DNA of 64,000 nucleotides from Kribbella italica (GTDB lineage Bacteria; Actinomycetota; Actinomycetes; Propionibacteriales; Kribbellaceae). Where the stretch lies: contig NZ_JACHMY010000001.1 in assembly GCF_014205135.1 (NCBI RefSeq), forward strand, positions 5,828,001 through 5,892,000, given 5' to 3'. Positions 16,055 through 24,703 of the stretch are shown piece after piece (the first letter of the stretch is position 1; every line of letters starts with the position of its first letter). The translations under genes were made by a program, and so were the position numbers. Below the pieces are notes generated by a model, which searched no databases, was not told the origin of the DNA, and worked only from the letters and a program-made list of their open reading frames with translations.

Positions 16055-17532
16055 CGAACTCCTGAGAACGTGGGGGCCGGGTCGGCCCAGCGGGATCGGG
16101 CGGCCTCGATCCGGCGCAGGTAGTGCGCGTAGCCCTCGGCGTAGAAGGCAGCACGGGTGGGATCGGGATCGATCTGGCGGGTCTCGGCGATCCATTCGTC
16201 GCCGACCTCGCCCTGGACCCGCTTGGCCGCGATCACCCCGCCGCGGGCGGCGACCTGCGAGGCCTCCGTGGTGTGCAGCGGCGCGTCGAGGACGTCGGCG
16301 AGGATCTGGGTCCACTCGTTGCTGCGGGCGCCACCGCCACAGACCGTGACCTTGCCCGTCCAGCCTGCCGCGTCGAGGCAGTGACGGGCGGCGTATGCGA
16401 TGCCCTCGCAGGTCGCGCGCAGGAGGTCGCCCTGGGTGGTCGAGAGCGAGATGCCGTCGAAGGTGCCGCGGGCGTCGGTGGCGACGAAGGGGGCGCGCTC
16501 GCCGGCTTCGGAGAGGTACGGGAGAACGGTGACGCCGTTGGCGCCTGGCCGGCTGCCGGTGAGGAGTTGCTGGAGCTGGGTGGTGGTCGCGCCGACGAGT
16601 TTCAGCACTTGGTCGAGCGCCGCCGTACCGACCATGGCCGGCATCGCGCGCAGCCAGACTCCGGGGGTCCAGGTGCCGAGGAAGAGACCGGCTGGTTCGC
16701 CGTCCACCGGCAGATCCCTGGTCACGACCTGACAGGCCAGGGTGGTCCCGACAGTGAGCAAGGCGTCGCCGACCTCGGTCACGCCGGCGCCGATCGCCGC
16801 GGCGGGGAGGTCGTACGGGCCTGATGAGACTCGAGTGCCCTTCGGGAGGCCGAGACTGTCGTCCTGCAGCTCACCGACCGGCTCGCTCACCGGGGCCAGC
16901 AGGTGTTGCCAGTCCGTCAGCCCGCAGGCTGCCAGCGCCTCGGCGTCGTACTCGCCGGTCCTGGGGTCGAGGAAGGGCGCTGACGCATCGGACACGTCGG
17001 TCGCCCGGACGCCGGTGAGCCGTTGCATGACGACGTCCTTGCAGTACGCCGCTGTCGCCGCTCGTTCCAGGACTTCTGGTTCTTCGGCCAGCACAGCTGC
17101 CAGCAAGGGGCCGGAAGCTCCGGGGAACATCCGGTTGCCCGACCGCCGGAAGACCTGCTCGACTACTCCACTCTCGGTCCACTTCCCGAGGATCGAACTA
17201 CTTCGAGCATCCAGCCAGGAGATCGCAGGGCGCACAGGACGACCGGAGTCGTCGACCAACCACAACCCATCACCTTGTCCAGTAATCGCGATCACGGGCT
17301 CGCCGGCCTCGCCCCCGATGGAGGAGGGAGAGGCAAGCCCCTCCAGGGAGGCCCCGAGCTCCTGGATCACCTCGTTGACTGAGGCAACTATTTCGTCGGT
17401 GTCGTGCTCGAAGCGGCCGGGGCCGGGGCGGGCCAGGCGGGTCGGCCTGGATGCCTCGGCCACCTGTCGGCCGCGGTCGTCGAAGGCGACGGCCTTGGTG
17501 ACAGTGGTTCCGACGTCGACACCGATATCCAT
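16051..17532 (-). CDS. FGGY-family carbohydrate kinase (first of two)
   Basis: 493 residues with both FGGY halves: the phosphate-binding DVGTTVTKAVAFD at residues 5-17, the Gly-rich ITGQGDG, AISWLDARSS, and the C-terminal ATP site VTVCGGGARSNEW (about 395). The family phosphorylates xylulose, glycerol, gluconate, erythritol and others, and the sequence does not settle which. It lies 10 bases after the DeoR gene, and a second, clearly different FGGY kinase lies two genes further upstream, so two phosphorylation steps or two substrates are implied. Confidence 0.88.
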   Translation of the reverse strand: MDIGVDVGTTVTKAVAFDDRGRQVAEASRPTRLARPGPGRFEHDTDEIVASVNEVIQELGASLEGLASPSSIGGEAGEPVIAITGQGDGLWLVDDSGRPVRPAISWLDARSSSILGKWTESGVVEQVFRRSGNRMFPGASGPLLAAVLAEEPEVLERAATAAYCKDVVMQRLTGVRATDVSDASAPFLDPRTGEYDAEALAACGLTDWQHLLAPVSEPVGELQDDSLGLPKGTRVSSGPYDLPAAAIGAGVTEVGDALLTVGTTLACQVVTRDLPVDGEPAGLFLGTWTPGVWLRAMPAMVGTAALDQVLKLVGATTTQLQQLLTGSRPGANGVTVLPYLSEAGERAPFVATDARGTFDGISLSTTQGDLLRATCEGIAYAARHCLDAAGWTGKVTVCGGGARSNEWTQILADVLDAPLHTTEASQVAARGGVIAAKRVQGEVGDEWIAETRQIDPDPTRAAFYAEGYAHYLRRIEAARSRWADPAPTFSGVR

Positions 17533-17542
17533 GGGCGGTCTC

Positions 17543-18337
17543 CTACAGAGGGGCTACGTCGACCTGTGCGCCCTGGTCGCGCAGCGCGTGGACCAGGTCC
17601 TCGGGGGTCTTCTCGTCGACGACGACCACGTCGAAGTCGGTCAGCGGCGCCAGCCGGTGCAGCGCGGTGCGCTGGAGCTTGCCGTGGTCGACCAGCAGGA
17701 CCTTCGTCCGCGCGGCGCGGAGCATCGCCTGCTTGACCAGGACGATCTCCTGCTCCTGGTGGTAGGCGTGCGTCGGCGACACCGCGGACACGCTGCAGAA
17801 CAGCAGGTCGGTGTGCAGTGCGCCGACCGCCTCCGCGCACGGCAGCCCGCCGAACGAGTCGTGGGTCGCGGAGTAGATCCCGCCGAGCGCCAGCAACGTG
17901 ACGTCCCGCAGTTGGGTGAGCCGCGTGATCGCCGGCAGGAAGTTCGTTGCCACGGTCAACGGAGTGATGTCCTCCAGCAGCTCGACCAGCGCCAGCGCGC
18001 TGGTCGAGTCGTCGAGCATCACCGACATGCCGGGCTCGATCATCGTCCGGGCGTGCCGGGCGATCGCCGTCTTCTCGGCCGAGGCCGTCGTGAGCCGGTA
18101 CGCGACGTTGCTCTCGAACACGCTCGTCGGCTGGGCGCTCACCCCGCCGCGGTACTTGCGGACGACGCCCTGCCGCTCCAGCTCGTCGAGGTCGCGGTGC
18201 ACGGTCATCACGCTCACCCCGAACGCCTCGACCAGGTCGTTCGCGGACACCGAGCCGTGCTGCACGACGTACGCCGCGATCTCGGCCTGACGGCGAGCCG
18301 GCCGGCTCAGTTCGGTGCTGTCGTCCACATCGGTCAT
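17543..18337 (-). CDS. DeoR-family transcriptional repressor
   Basis: 264 residues. The N-terminal helix-turn-helix reads RRQAEIAAYVVQHGSVSANDL followed by VSVMTVHRDLDELERQGVVRKYRGG, the DeoR fingerprint. The C-terminal DeoRC sensor has LDDSTSALALVELL, ALGGIYS and LLVDHGKLQRTALH, resembling the sugar-phosphate isomerase fold. It sits inside the operon it probably controls. The operator candidate is the dyad at 20401-20429, ahead of the first kinase gene. The inducer is expected to be a phosphorylated sugar or polyol made by the FGGY kinases. Confidence 0.9.
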   Translation of the reverse strand: MTDVDDSTELSRPARRQAEIAAYVVQHGSVSANDLVEAFGVSVMTVHRDLDELERQGVVRKYRGGVSAQPTSVFESNVAYRLTTASAEKTAIARHARTMIEPGMSVMLDDSTSALALVELLEDITPLTVATNFLPAITRLTQLRDVTLLALGGIYSATHDSFGGLPCAEAVGALHTDLLFCSVSAVSPTHAYHQEQEIVLVKQAMLRAARTKVLLVDHGKLQRTALHRLAPLTDFDVVVVDEKTPEDLVHALRDQGAQVDVAPL

Positions 18338-18951
18338 GCGGGGATCTCCGTTCGTACTGCGGGGACGTTGAAAGCCTCGAGACCCACTGTGCCGTCCTGC
18401 TGCCGCAAACGCACCAGCGCCGCGGGACCGAGTGCCGGTAGCAGTCTGCGGTAGTCCCTGACCGGCAGGCCGAGCACCCGGCAGACCAGCAGCCGGATCA
18501 GCGTGTTGTGGGCGACGACGAGGACCTTCCCGCCCGCGTGCCGCTGGACGAGCTCGTCGAAGCCCCGCCGCACCCGCTCGGCGGCGTCGGCGACGTTTTC
18601 CCCACCAGGGAAGGGATTCGCGACCGGGTCCACCGTGAAGGCACCGGCGACCGCCGGTGGAAGCTCGCTCAGCATCTTGCCCTCGGCCGACCCGAAGTCG
18701 ACCTCGCGCAGCCGCGCGTCGGTGGTCGGTACGAGCCCGAGCGCCTCGGCCGTCGGCGCGATGGTCTGCCGGGCACGGAGCATCGGCGACGACCAGAGCG
18801 CGTCCGGCTGGAAGTCCTCGGCCCACACCTTGAGGAACTCCGCCTGCTGCAGTCCGACCGAGTCGATCGGCAGGTCGGTGGAGCCGGTGTACCGGTTGCC
18901 GTGGTGCCACTCGGTCCGCCCGTGCCGGGCCAGGACGACGGTCGTCCTCAT
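18334..18951 (-). CDS. Histidine phosphatase-family protein (phosphoglycerate mutase-like)
   Basis: 205 residues. It has the phosphohistidine motif ARHGRTEW (H10), the conserved YTGSTDLPI and SSPMLRARQTI blocks, LREVDFGSAEGK with the proton-donor Glu, and VVAHNTL with the second His. Members are cofactor-dependent mutases or broad phosphatases. In an operon with two kinases, removal or transfer of phosphate on a small sugar phosphate is likely. Four-base overlaps on both sides show tight coupling. Confidence 0.88.
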   Translation of the reverse strand: MRTTVVLARHGRTEWHHGNRYTGSTDLPIDSVGLQQAEFLKVWAEDFQPDALWSSPMLRARQTIAPTAEALGLVPTTDARLREVDFGSAEGKMLSELPPAVAGAFTVDPVANPFPGGENVADAAERVRRGFDELVQRHAGGKVLVVAHNTLIRLLVCRVLGLPVRDYRRLLPALGPAALVRLRQQDGTVGLEAFNVPAVRTEIPA

Positions 18952-20387
18952 CGCAGATACCCCCGTCGGTCCAGCTCGGCCACGAATCCGCCGTACAGGT
19001 CGGTGAGTCGGTCACTCGGCCGCGGCTCGATCACGCGGCCGATCCGGACCATCCGCCGTGCGGTCTCCGCCACCGACGTACCGCCGGATGCCGCGAGCAC
19101 AGCCATCCCGTACGCCGGATCGGCGGCCTCCGGCAGCTCGACCGGTACGCCGAGGACGTCGGCGCGGAGCTGGTTCCAGTGCTCGCTGCGCACCGCGCCG
19201 CCGGTCAGCGCGACGGATCGCGGCGCCTCGGCACCGAGCTTGGTCAGGTGCTCGAAGGCGAGCCGCTCAATGAACGCGACGCCCTGCAGGACACCGACGT
19301 AGCGGTGCAGGTCGTCCGGTACGTCGCCCAGCTCGAACCCGGCCGCCTCGGGCGCGACGAACGGGAAGCGCTCGCCGGGCTTGGTGAGCGGGTAGATCGT
19401 GGCGCCGACCGGTCCGGCGAGCTGAGTCGCCGCGCGGTCGAGTGCGTCGAGGTCCGCGCCGGGCAGCATCGTGGTGAGCGCGCCGGCGCCGGTGTTGGAC
19501 GCGCCGCCGGGGAGCCAGCCGTCGCCGTCGGGATGGCGGTGGCTGTAGACGGCGCCGGTGGGGTCGGTGATGAGGTCCTTGGTGACGCCCTTCAGGACGA
19601 GCGTCGTACCGAGCACGGAGTTCCAGGCGCCGGGGGTGAGTGCGCCGGCCGCGATCTGCGCGGCGCAGCCGTCGGTCATGCCGGCGACGATCGGCGTACC
19701 GGCGGGGACCCCGGTGACCTGGGCTTTTGCGACCGAGACGGTGCCGATGAGTGTTCCGGGGAGGACTACTTGTGGAAGTAGGTGGCCGGGCAGTCCGAGC
19801 CGCTCGAACGCACTCGCCGGCCAACCGCCGGGCGCGGCAGCGCCGTCGGCTCCGGGGGCGTCGCTGCCCCGCTCCCCAACATCAACCAGGTCGTAGCCGG
19901 TTTTCAGGGCGTGGCTGGTGTCCGTGGCGACCGGGTGACCTGCGAGGTCGGCCGCCACCACGTCCGCGCTGTGGGCGACGAGTTGGTCCTCAGCAGGGTC
20001 GAGCCAGAGGATCTTCGGCAGCGCCCAGGTCGGCTGCATCGCCGAACCCCAGCGGTCGGGGTCGGCGGCGACGATCCTCGGCAGGAAGTTCGCGGCGCGC
20101 GCGTCGTCGTACATGAGAGCCGGTGACACCGGTCGGCCGTCCAGGTCCGTCAGCAGGACCGTGCCGGAGGTGGAGCAGATCGCGAGACCTTCGACCTCAC
20201 CGAACGAGGCGACCTCGGCGAGGACCTGCTCGACGGCGGTGATCCACTCCTGCGGGTCCTGCTCGTGCCAGACCTCGCCGCGGCGGCTGGTCAGCGGACG
20301 GGCCGCCCGCGCGAGGACCTCTCCCGTAGCCTCGACCAGCACGGCTCGCACGCTCTGCGTGCCGAGGTCAACGCCGATCCACGCCAC
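18948..20387 (-). CDS. FGGY-family carbohydrate kinase (second; first gene of the operon)
   Basis: 479 residues. The N-terminal phosphate loop is GVDLGTQSVRAVLVEATG, followed by ICSTSGTVLLTD and ALMYDDARA. The C-terminal half has MTDGCAAQIAAGA, VLGTTLVLKGVT and the ATP-site motif VALTGGAVRSEHW. It resembles the xylulose-kinase branch more than glycerol kinase. The GTG start is supported by GGGAGGCGG seven bases upstream. It is the first gene of the leftward operon and lies directly below the dyad operator at 20401-20429. Confidence 0.88.
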   Translation of the reverse strand: MAWIGVDLGTQSVRAVLVEATGEVLARAARPLTSRRGEVWHEQDPQEWITAVEQVLAEVASFGEVEGLAICSTSGTVLLTDLDGRPVSPALMYDDARAANFLPRIVAADPDRWGSAMQPTWALPKILWLDPAEDQLVAHSADVVAADLAGHPVATDTSHALKTGYDLVDVGERGSDAPGADGAAAPGGWPASAFERLGLPGHLLPQVVLPGTLIGTVSVAKAQVTGVPAGTPIVAGMTDGCAAQIAAGALTPGAWNSVLGTTLVLKGVTKDLITDPTGAVYSHRHPDGDGWLPGGASNTGAGALTTMLPGADLDALDRAATQLAGPVGATIYPLTKPGERFPFVAPEAAGFELGDVPDDLHRYVGVLQGVAFIERLAFEHLTKLGAEAPRSVALTGGAVRSEHWNQLRADVLGVPVELPEAADPAYGMAVLAASGGTSVAETARRMVRIGRVIEPRPSDRLTDLYGGFVAELDRRGYLR

Positions 20388-20400
20388 AGTTCCGCCTCCC

Positions 20401-20429
20401 GGTGTTAGTTACGTTGGTAACATAACACC
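20401..20429. promoter_or_regulatory. Large dyad operator, probably for the DeoR repressor
   Basis: Inner arms GTTAC (20408-20412) and GTAAC (20417-20421) flank GTTG. Outer arms GGTGTTA (20401-20407) and TAACACC (20423-20429) extend it, offset by one base. It is AT-rich against its surroundings and lies directly above the ribosome site of the first kinase gene, so bound repressor would block transcription of the run. Confidence 0.7.
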
Positions 20430-20450
20430 AAGAAGCGATAAGAGCTGCTG

Positions 20451-20717
20451 CTAGCTGTGCATCAGGAGCAACGACGGATGAGCGCTCGCCACCTCGAGGC
20501 GACCTGCGTCGATCGCACCGAAGGCCCCGATCGGGCCGCTCGCCGGCCGGCCGTGCCGGTTGGTCCAGAATCCCCAGCCCGCCGGAGCGTCCGGCCACTC
20601 GGGGTCCGGCTCCCAGCCGACGGGTGGTCGCCAGCTGTCACTCGGTGGCTCAGGCCAGTCGGGTGGTGAGTTGAATCGATGCACGGGCGGCCCTTCCGGA
20701 TTCCCCAGGAGACTCAT
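20451..20717 (-). CDS. Small Trp/Pro-rich actinobacterial protein
   Basis: 88 residues with the motif PPVGWEPDPEWPDAPAGWGF and WTNRHGRP, a Trp-Pro pattern common at the ends of actinobacterial proteins of the DUF2510 kind. No signal peptide or membrane segment is present, and the ribosome site is weak. It runs leftward towards the DeoR-type operator and is probably its own unit. The motif family often mediates membrane-proximal or protein contacts; no specific role can be given. The 240 bases to its right (20718-20957) hold only a TTGACA box at 20898-20903 and scattered CACTA/TAGTG words. Confidence 0.6.
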   Translation of the reverse strand: MSLLGNPEGPPVHRFNSPPDWPEPPSDSWRPPVGWEPDPEWPDAPAGWGFWTNRHGRPASGPIGAFGAIDAGRLEVASAHPSLLLMHS

Positions 20718-20957
20718 CGGCGAGAAGTGTCTGACTCCTCAACGAACTTGTCGTCCGAACGTCACGCCTAAATCTTCGTAAAGTTTATGGCCCTGGGCCC
20801 CATTCGGACAGCCCAACAGGTAGTGACGAATCGCCACTCTGCGTGCCGTTGCCGACAGCCACTACTCGTCACCGTCCGCAGTGCGGATCACCGAGGGTTG
20901 ACATCCCCGCCCGCCCGACGGACCTTGATCTCAGTCGATCGGCGTCGTGGGGGGACC

Positions 20958-21806
20958 ATGGATACTGATCAGAGCGTCGTACTGCCGCACCGGTTCACCG
21001 GCCGGACCAGCGGTGCGACCCTGCTGAAGCTGAGCTGCGCCCGGCCGCGTCCCGGCCGCCCGTTCGGCGCCGATGCCGTCGCCCGGCTCACCGCCGACGG
21101 CCTGCTCGGCCAGGTCCTCTGGAGCACGACCTGTACGGCGACCGACGTCTCGTGGGCGAACTTCCAGCAGCTTCGCGACAGCGGCCTGTTCCTTGCCCAG
21201 GTCGACCTCGGCGGCGCCGCCGGCGACCCGGCCCGGGTCCGCGAGCTCGTCCTCGCCGTCCAGATCCTGCGCAGCCTCGGGATCCTGGTCGAGTACGACC
21301 TGGACCTGTTCGCCGGGACGCCGCGGTTCGCCGGCGTCCGCGACAAGGTCGCGATGCTGCGGGCGATGGTCGGCGACGGCTCGACCCCGGCGTACTTCAC
21401 GACCGCCGCGATCGTGGCCGACTGCTCCCCCTGGCTCGCGGGCTACCGGCAACGACTCGATCCGGCGGTCCAGCCCTGGCTCGGCGCGGGCGGGCTGTCG
21501 CAGCAGCTGTCCGAGGCATGGGCCGAGATCCTGCTCGCCGAGCGGCTGCTGCTCGGCCTGCGCGGTGGCGCCGCACACCGGATCGCACTGCAGCGGCTGA
21601 CCCTGCGCAGCAACACCGAGCTGCTCAACCTGGTCGCGACCAGCGCCCGCGAGTTCGAGACGTCCGGTGGCACCCGGTTGCTGGACGACGAGCTGGTCGG
21701 ACCGCGGGCGGAGCTGCTCACCCAGACGATGCTTGCCCTGCGCAACCGTTTCTGGGCGGCCAACAAGCACGTCGTCCCGGGACCCGTCGCCGCTTACGGT
21801 GGGTGA
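20958..21806 (+). CDS. Radical-SAM-like barrel protein lacking the cluster cysteines
   Basis: 282 residues from ATG 20958, which follows GGGGGGACC; an upstream in-frame extension has poor composition. The centre reads GLFLAQVDLGGAAGDPARVR, then LVLAVQILRSLGILVEYDLD and MLRAMVGDGSTPAYF. This resembles the later half of B12-type radical SAM barrels (GIESGS..., LR-LGI..., -GDGS-P). However, there is no CxxxCxxC: its few cysteines (LSCARP, TTCTAT, VADCSP) are scattered. It may be a catalytically dead partner or a different barrel enzyme. There is no partner maturase or precursor peptide beside it. The resemblance is my reading of short motifs, so confidence in the family is low although the gene itself is clear. 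Confidence 0.5.
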   Translation: MDTDQSVVLPHRFTGRTSGATLLKLSCARPRPGRPFGADAVARLTADGLLGQVLWSTTCTATDVSWANFQQLRDSGLFLAQVDLGGAAGDPARVRELVLAVQILRSLGILVEYDLDLFAGTPRFAGVRDKVAMLRAMVGDGSTPAYFTTAAIVADCSPWLAGYRQRLDPAVQPWLGAGGLSQQLSEAWAEILLAERLLLGLRGGAAHRIALQRLTLRSNTELLNLVATSAREFETSGGTRLLDDELVGPRAELLTQTMLALRNRFWAANKHVVPGPVAAYGG

Positions 21807-21867
21807 TCACTCTTCGATCTGAGCGTGAAGGGTTCCGCTCGCAGTTCCAACGTTGTAACAATGGCCC

Positions 21868-23298
21868 ATGAGGATCGCCCACCTTGTGTTGACCGCCCTG
21901 ATGCTGACCACGGCCGCCGTCCCGGCCGCCGCTGCCGAACTGCCCGAATCACCTGCCAGTACGGAGAACGTGATGGCGCAGACCTTCCGTAACCCGGTGA
22001 ACCGCGGCGCCGACCCGTCGCTGATCCACTACAACGGCAAGTACCACATCGCCACCACCACCGGCGACCGGATCGGCATCTGGTCGTCGTCCAGCCTGGC
22101 CACGCTGCTGGCCGCGCCGGAGAAGGTCGTCTACCGCGACAGCGACCCGAGCCGGAACACGCAGATGTGGGCACCGGCCTTCCGGCACGTCGGGAACCGC
22201 TGGTACGTCTACTACACCGCCTCGGACGGTGTCGACGCGAACCACAGGATGTACGTGCTGGAGTCGGCCGGCGACGACCCGCTCGGCCCGTACACGTTCA
22301 AGGCGAAGATCGCGGACTTCGGCGAGTACGCGATCGACGGCGAGCCGATCACGCACAACGGGCAGCAGTACTTCGTCTGGACCGGCCCGGGCCGCGGCCA
22401 GGGTGGACCGGCGCAGCTCTACATCGTGCGGATGAGCAACCCGTGGACGGCGACCGGCAACCGGGTCGCGATCCCCGCCGACGGCGGCTGCTCCGAGGTC
22501 CGCGAGGGCCCGACACCGCTGTACCGCAACGGCCGGACGTGGCTCACGTACTCGTCCTGCGACACCGGCAAACCCGACTACCAGCTGTGGATGAAGAGCA
22601 TCGCGAACGGCGCCGACCCGATGGTCGCGGCGAACTGGGTCCAGCACCCGGGCCCGATCTTCTCCCGCAACGACGCGAACGGCGTCTGGGGTCCCGGCCA
22701 CCACTCGTTCTTCACCTCGCCCGACGGCACCGAGGACTGGATCGCCTACCACGGCAAGAACACCAGCGCCTACACGTACTCGTTCCGCACCGCGCGGGTG
22801 CAGAAGATCACCTGGAAGGCCGACGGCTCACCGAACCTCGGCAGCCCGCTCGCCGCCGGCGCCACCCAGCAACTGCCGTCCGGCGACCCCGGCGCGACCA
22901 CCTCGGTGATCAACGACACCGACGTCGGCACCGGCCAGAACCAGGTCGAGTACGCCGGAGCCTGGAACTCCGGCTCCGGCTGCGGCAACCAGTGCTTCTG
23001 GGGCAACGACCACTGGACCGGCATCGCCAACGCGTCCGCGACGATCCGCTTCACCGGGACGAAGGTCGCGCTGCTCAGCGTCGTCGACGTCGGCAACGGC
23101 ATCGCCGCCATCTCGATCGACGGCGGACCCGAGCAGCGCGTCGACTACTACAGCTCCCTGCGCGTCGGCGAACAGGTCACCTACATCAGCCCGACGCTGT
23201 CCCCCGGCCCGCACACCCTGAAGATCCGCGTCACCGGCGAGAAGAACCCGGCCTCGACCAGCACCCAGGTCAGCGTCGACCGGATCGAGGTGTACTAG
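21868..23298 (+). CDS. Secreted GH43-family glycoside hydrolase with C-terminal beta-sandwich
   Basis: 476 residues. A signal peptide (residues 1-23) is followed by the five-bladed GH43 propeller. The catalytic set can be placed: base D49 in NRGADPSLI, pKa-modulating D157 in YAIDGEPITH and general acid E213 in EVREGPTPLY. Residues ~345-476 form a separate beta-rich module with two close cysteines (GSGCGNQCFW) and a Val-Asp-Arg-Ile-Glu-Val end, likely carbohydrate-binding. GH43 members cut arabinan, xylan or arabinofuranosyl side chains. With the GH127 enzyme at 41-43 kb it suggests use of arabinose-containing plant polymers, though the two genes are not linked. Confidence 0.88.
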   Translation: MRIAHLVLTALMLTTAAVPAAAAELPESPASTENVMAQTFRNPVNRGADPSLIHYNGKYHIATTTGDRIGIWSSSSLATLLAAPEKVVYRDSDPSRNTQMWAPAFRHVGNRWYVYYTASDGVDANHRMYVLESAGDDPLGPYTFKAKIADFGEYAIDGEPITHNGQQYFVWTGPGRGQGGPAQLYIVRMSNPWTATGNRVAIPADGGCSEVREGPTPLYRNGRTWLTYSSCDTGKPDYQLWMKSIANGADPMVAANWVQHPGPIFSRNDANGVWGPGHHSFFTSPDGTEDWIAYHGKNTSAYTYSFRTARVQKITWKADGSPNLGSPLAAGATQQLPSGDPGATTSVINDTDVGTGQNQVEYAGAWNSGSGCGNQCFWGNDHWTGIANASATIRFTGTKVALLSVVDVGNGIAAISIDGGPEQRVDYYSSLRVGEQVTYISPTLSPGPHTLKIRVTGEKNPASTSTQVSVDRIEVY

Positions 23299-23329
23299 CG
23301 CTGTACGCCGTGAGTGACAGAATGGCTGA

Positions 23330-23941
23330 GTGGGTGAGACTGCGAAGGAACTGGTGAACGGGCAGAGCTCCGCCTGGCGGCGGATGCTCACGCACCCGTT
23401 CGTGGCCCGGACGTCCGACGGCACGCTGCCGCGCGAGACCTTCGACCGGTGGCTGACCGAGGACTACTACTTCGTCCGGTCCTTCCAGGTCTACCTGGCC
23501 GAGCTGAGCGCGATCGCCCCCGACGACGAGGCCCGTGAGGTCCTCGCCGGGGGCGTCGCCGCGCTCGTCCCGGAGCTGGCCCTGTTCGAGAAGGCCGCCG
23601 CCGGCCGTGGCCTCGACCTCGCCGTCGAACCGTCGCTGCTGAACGTCGGCTACTCGTCGTACCTGCTGAGCACGGTCCGCGAGGGCTGGCCGGTCGCGAT
23701 CACCGTCCTGTACGCCGTGGAGAAGGCCTACTACGACGCGTGGGCCTCGGTCCGCGACACCACCGGCCCGGACACGCGGTACGCGGGCTTCATCGCGAAC
23801 TGGTCGTCGCCGGAGTTCGCCGCGTACGTCGAGCAGCTCGCCGCGCTGGTCGACCGCGAGGTGCTCACCGAGGCGATGGAGCTCGGCTTCGACCGCGTGG
23901 TCCGCTTCGAGCTCGCGTTCTGGGACCTGGTGCACGGGTGA
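23330..23941 (+). CDS. TenA/thiaminase II-family protein, cysteine-free type
   Basis: 203 residues of all-helical TenA fold: HPFVARTSDGTLPRETFDRW at the start, then DYYFVRSF, EKAYYDAWASV and the C-terminal FELAFWDLV. Classical TenA salvages thiamine pyrimidine with an active-site cysteine. This protein contains no cysteine at all, placing it in the TenA_E-like group whose substrates are less certain. The GTG start lies 31 bases after the GH43 stop. No TPP-riboswitch-like sequence fits in that gap. Its stop overlaps the next gene (GTGA), so it is coupled to the anchored protein that follows. Confidence 0.85.
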   Translation: MGETAKELVNGQSSAWRRMLTHPFVARTSDGTLPRETFDRWLTEDYYFVRSFQVYLAELSAIAPDDEAREVLAGGVAALVPELALFEKAAAGRGLDLAVEPSLLNVGYSSYLLSTVREGWPVAITVLYAVEKAYYDAWASVRDTTGPDTRYAGFIANWSSPEFAAYVEQLAALVDREVLTEAMELGFDRVVRFELAFWDLVHG

Positions 23942-24633
23942 AGACAGCGGTCCTCGCGAGCGGCGTCATCGCGCTCGGCCTGATCGGCGCGGCCGGGGGC
24001 TACCTCGTCGGCGACCTCACCCAGCCGACGTCGGCCAGCGCCAACAACGAGTACCCGACCGGCGGGGACTCGCCGCCGGACGTTCCGCTGCCCAAGAAGA
24101 CCGCGGAGCCGTACCCGAAGACGCCACTGTCGGCCGCCAAGCTGCGGTACCACACCGAGAACTTCACCATCCGCGACAAGTCCGGCGCGCAGGTTCCGCT
24201 GTCGATCAGAGCGCCCCGCGGCTGGCAACTGACCCGCGACCCCAAGGCACCCCAAGAGGTGAAGTTCCTCGACCCGCTGAAGGAGCGCGGGATCCGCGTC
24301 GAGTCGGCCCTGCCCGAGTCGCTGACCACCTCCGACTCGATGCAGCGACTCATCGCGGGCCTGGAGTCGAGCCAGCCGTACGAGAACGACCTGAAGATCC
24401 TGTCCCAGGACGAGCAGATCGAGATCGAGGGAACCTCCCGAACGGCCGCGACGCTGATCTACACCTACATCCCGAAGAAGACGCTGCGCTACGTCATCGT
24501 CGCCTGGGTCTCGACCCGCGGCGACGACCTGGCCACGGTCGAGATGAGCATCACCGGCCTGCCCCAGGACGCCACCGCCCTGAAGGCCCTCCTGGCCGAA
24601 GCCACCAAGTCGGTCACAGTTCGGGACTACTGA
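23938..24633 (+). CDS. Anchored extracytoplasmic protein, paralogue A
   Basis: 231 residues from the GTG that overlaps the tenA stop by four bases. One N-terminal hydrophobic segment (residues 4-25, AVLASGVIALGLIGAAGGYLV) anchors or exports it. Then come a disordered Pro/Lys stretch and a ~150-residue domain: PLSIRAPRGWQLT, VKFLDP, then TLIYTYIPKKTLRYVIVAWV and VEMSITGLPQD near the end. The downstream gene encodes the same architecture, so the two are tandem paralogues. No known family is recognised. The pattern resembles small lipid- or ligand-binding domains such as LpqN types, but this is not certain. Confidence 0.7.
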   Translation: MKTAVLASGVIALGLIGAAGGYLVGDLTQPTSASANNEYPTGGDSPPDVPLPKKTAEPYPKTPLSAAKLRYHTENFTIRDKSGAQVPLSIRAPRGWQLTRDPKAPQEVKFLDPLKERGIRVESALPESLTTSDSMQRLIAGLESSQPYENDLKILSQDEQIEIEGTSRTAATLIYTYIPKKTLRYVIVAWVSTRGDDLATVEMSITGLPQDATALKALLAEATKSVTVRDY

Positions 24634-24703
24634 ACCGCGGGGCGAACCTTTCTCCGGTTTACGGTGTCCAAGTGCCATCGGGGGCGGAACCGGGAGAGGA
24701 GGA

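Noticed and set aside
20787..20957. N-terminal extension of the radical-SAM-like gene
   Set aside because: Composition is unlike protein, and ATG 20958 has a strong GGGGGG ribosome site.
23299..23329. TPP riboswitch ahead of tenA
   Set aside because: The gap is only 31 bases and has none of the conserved THI-box sequence.
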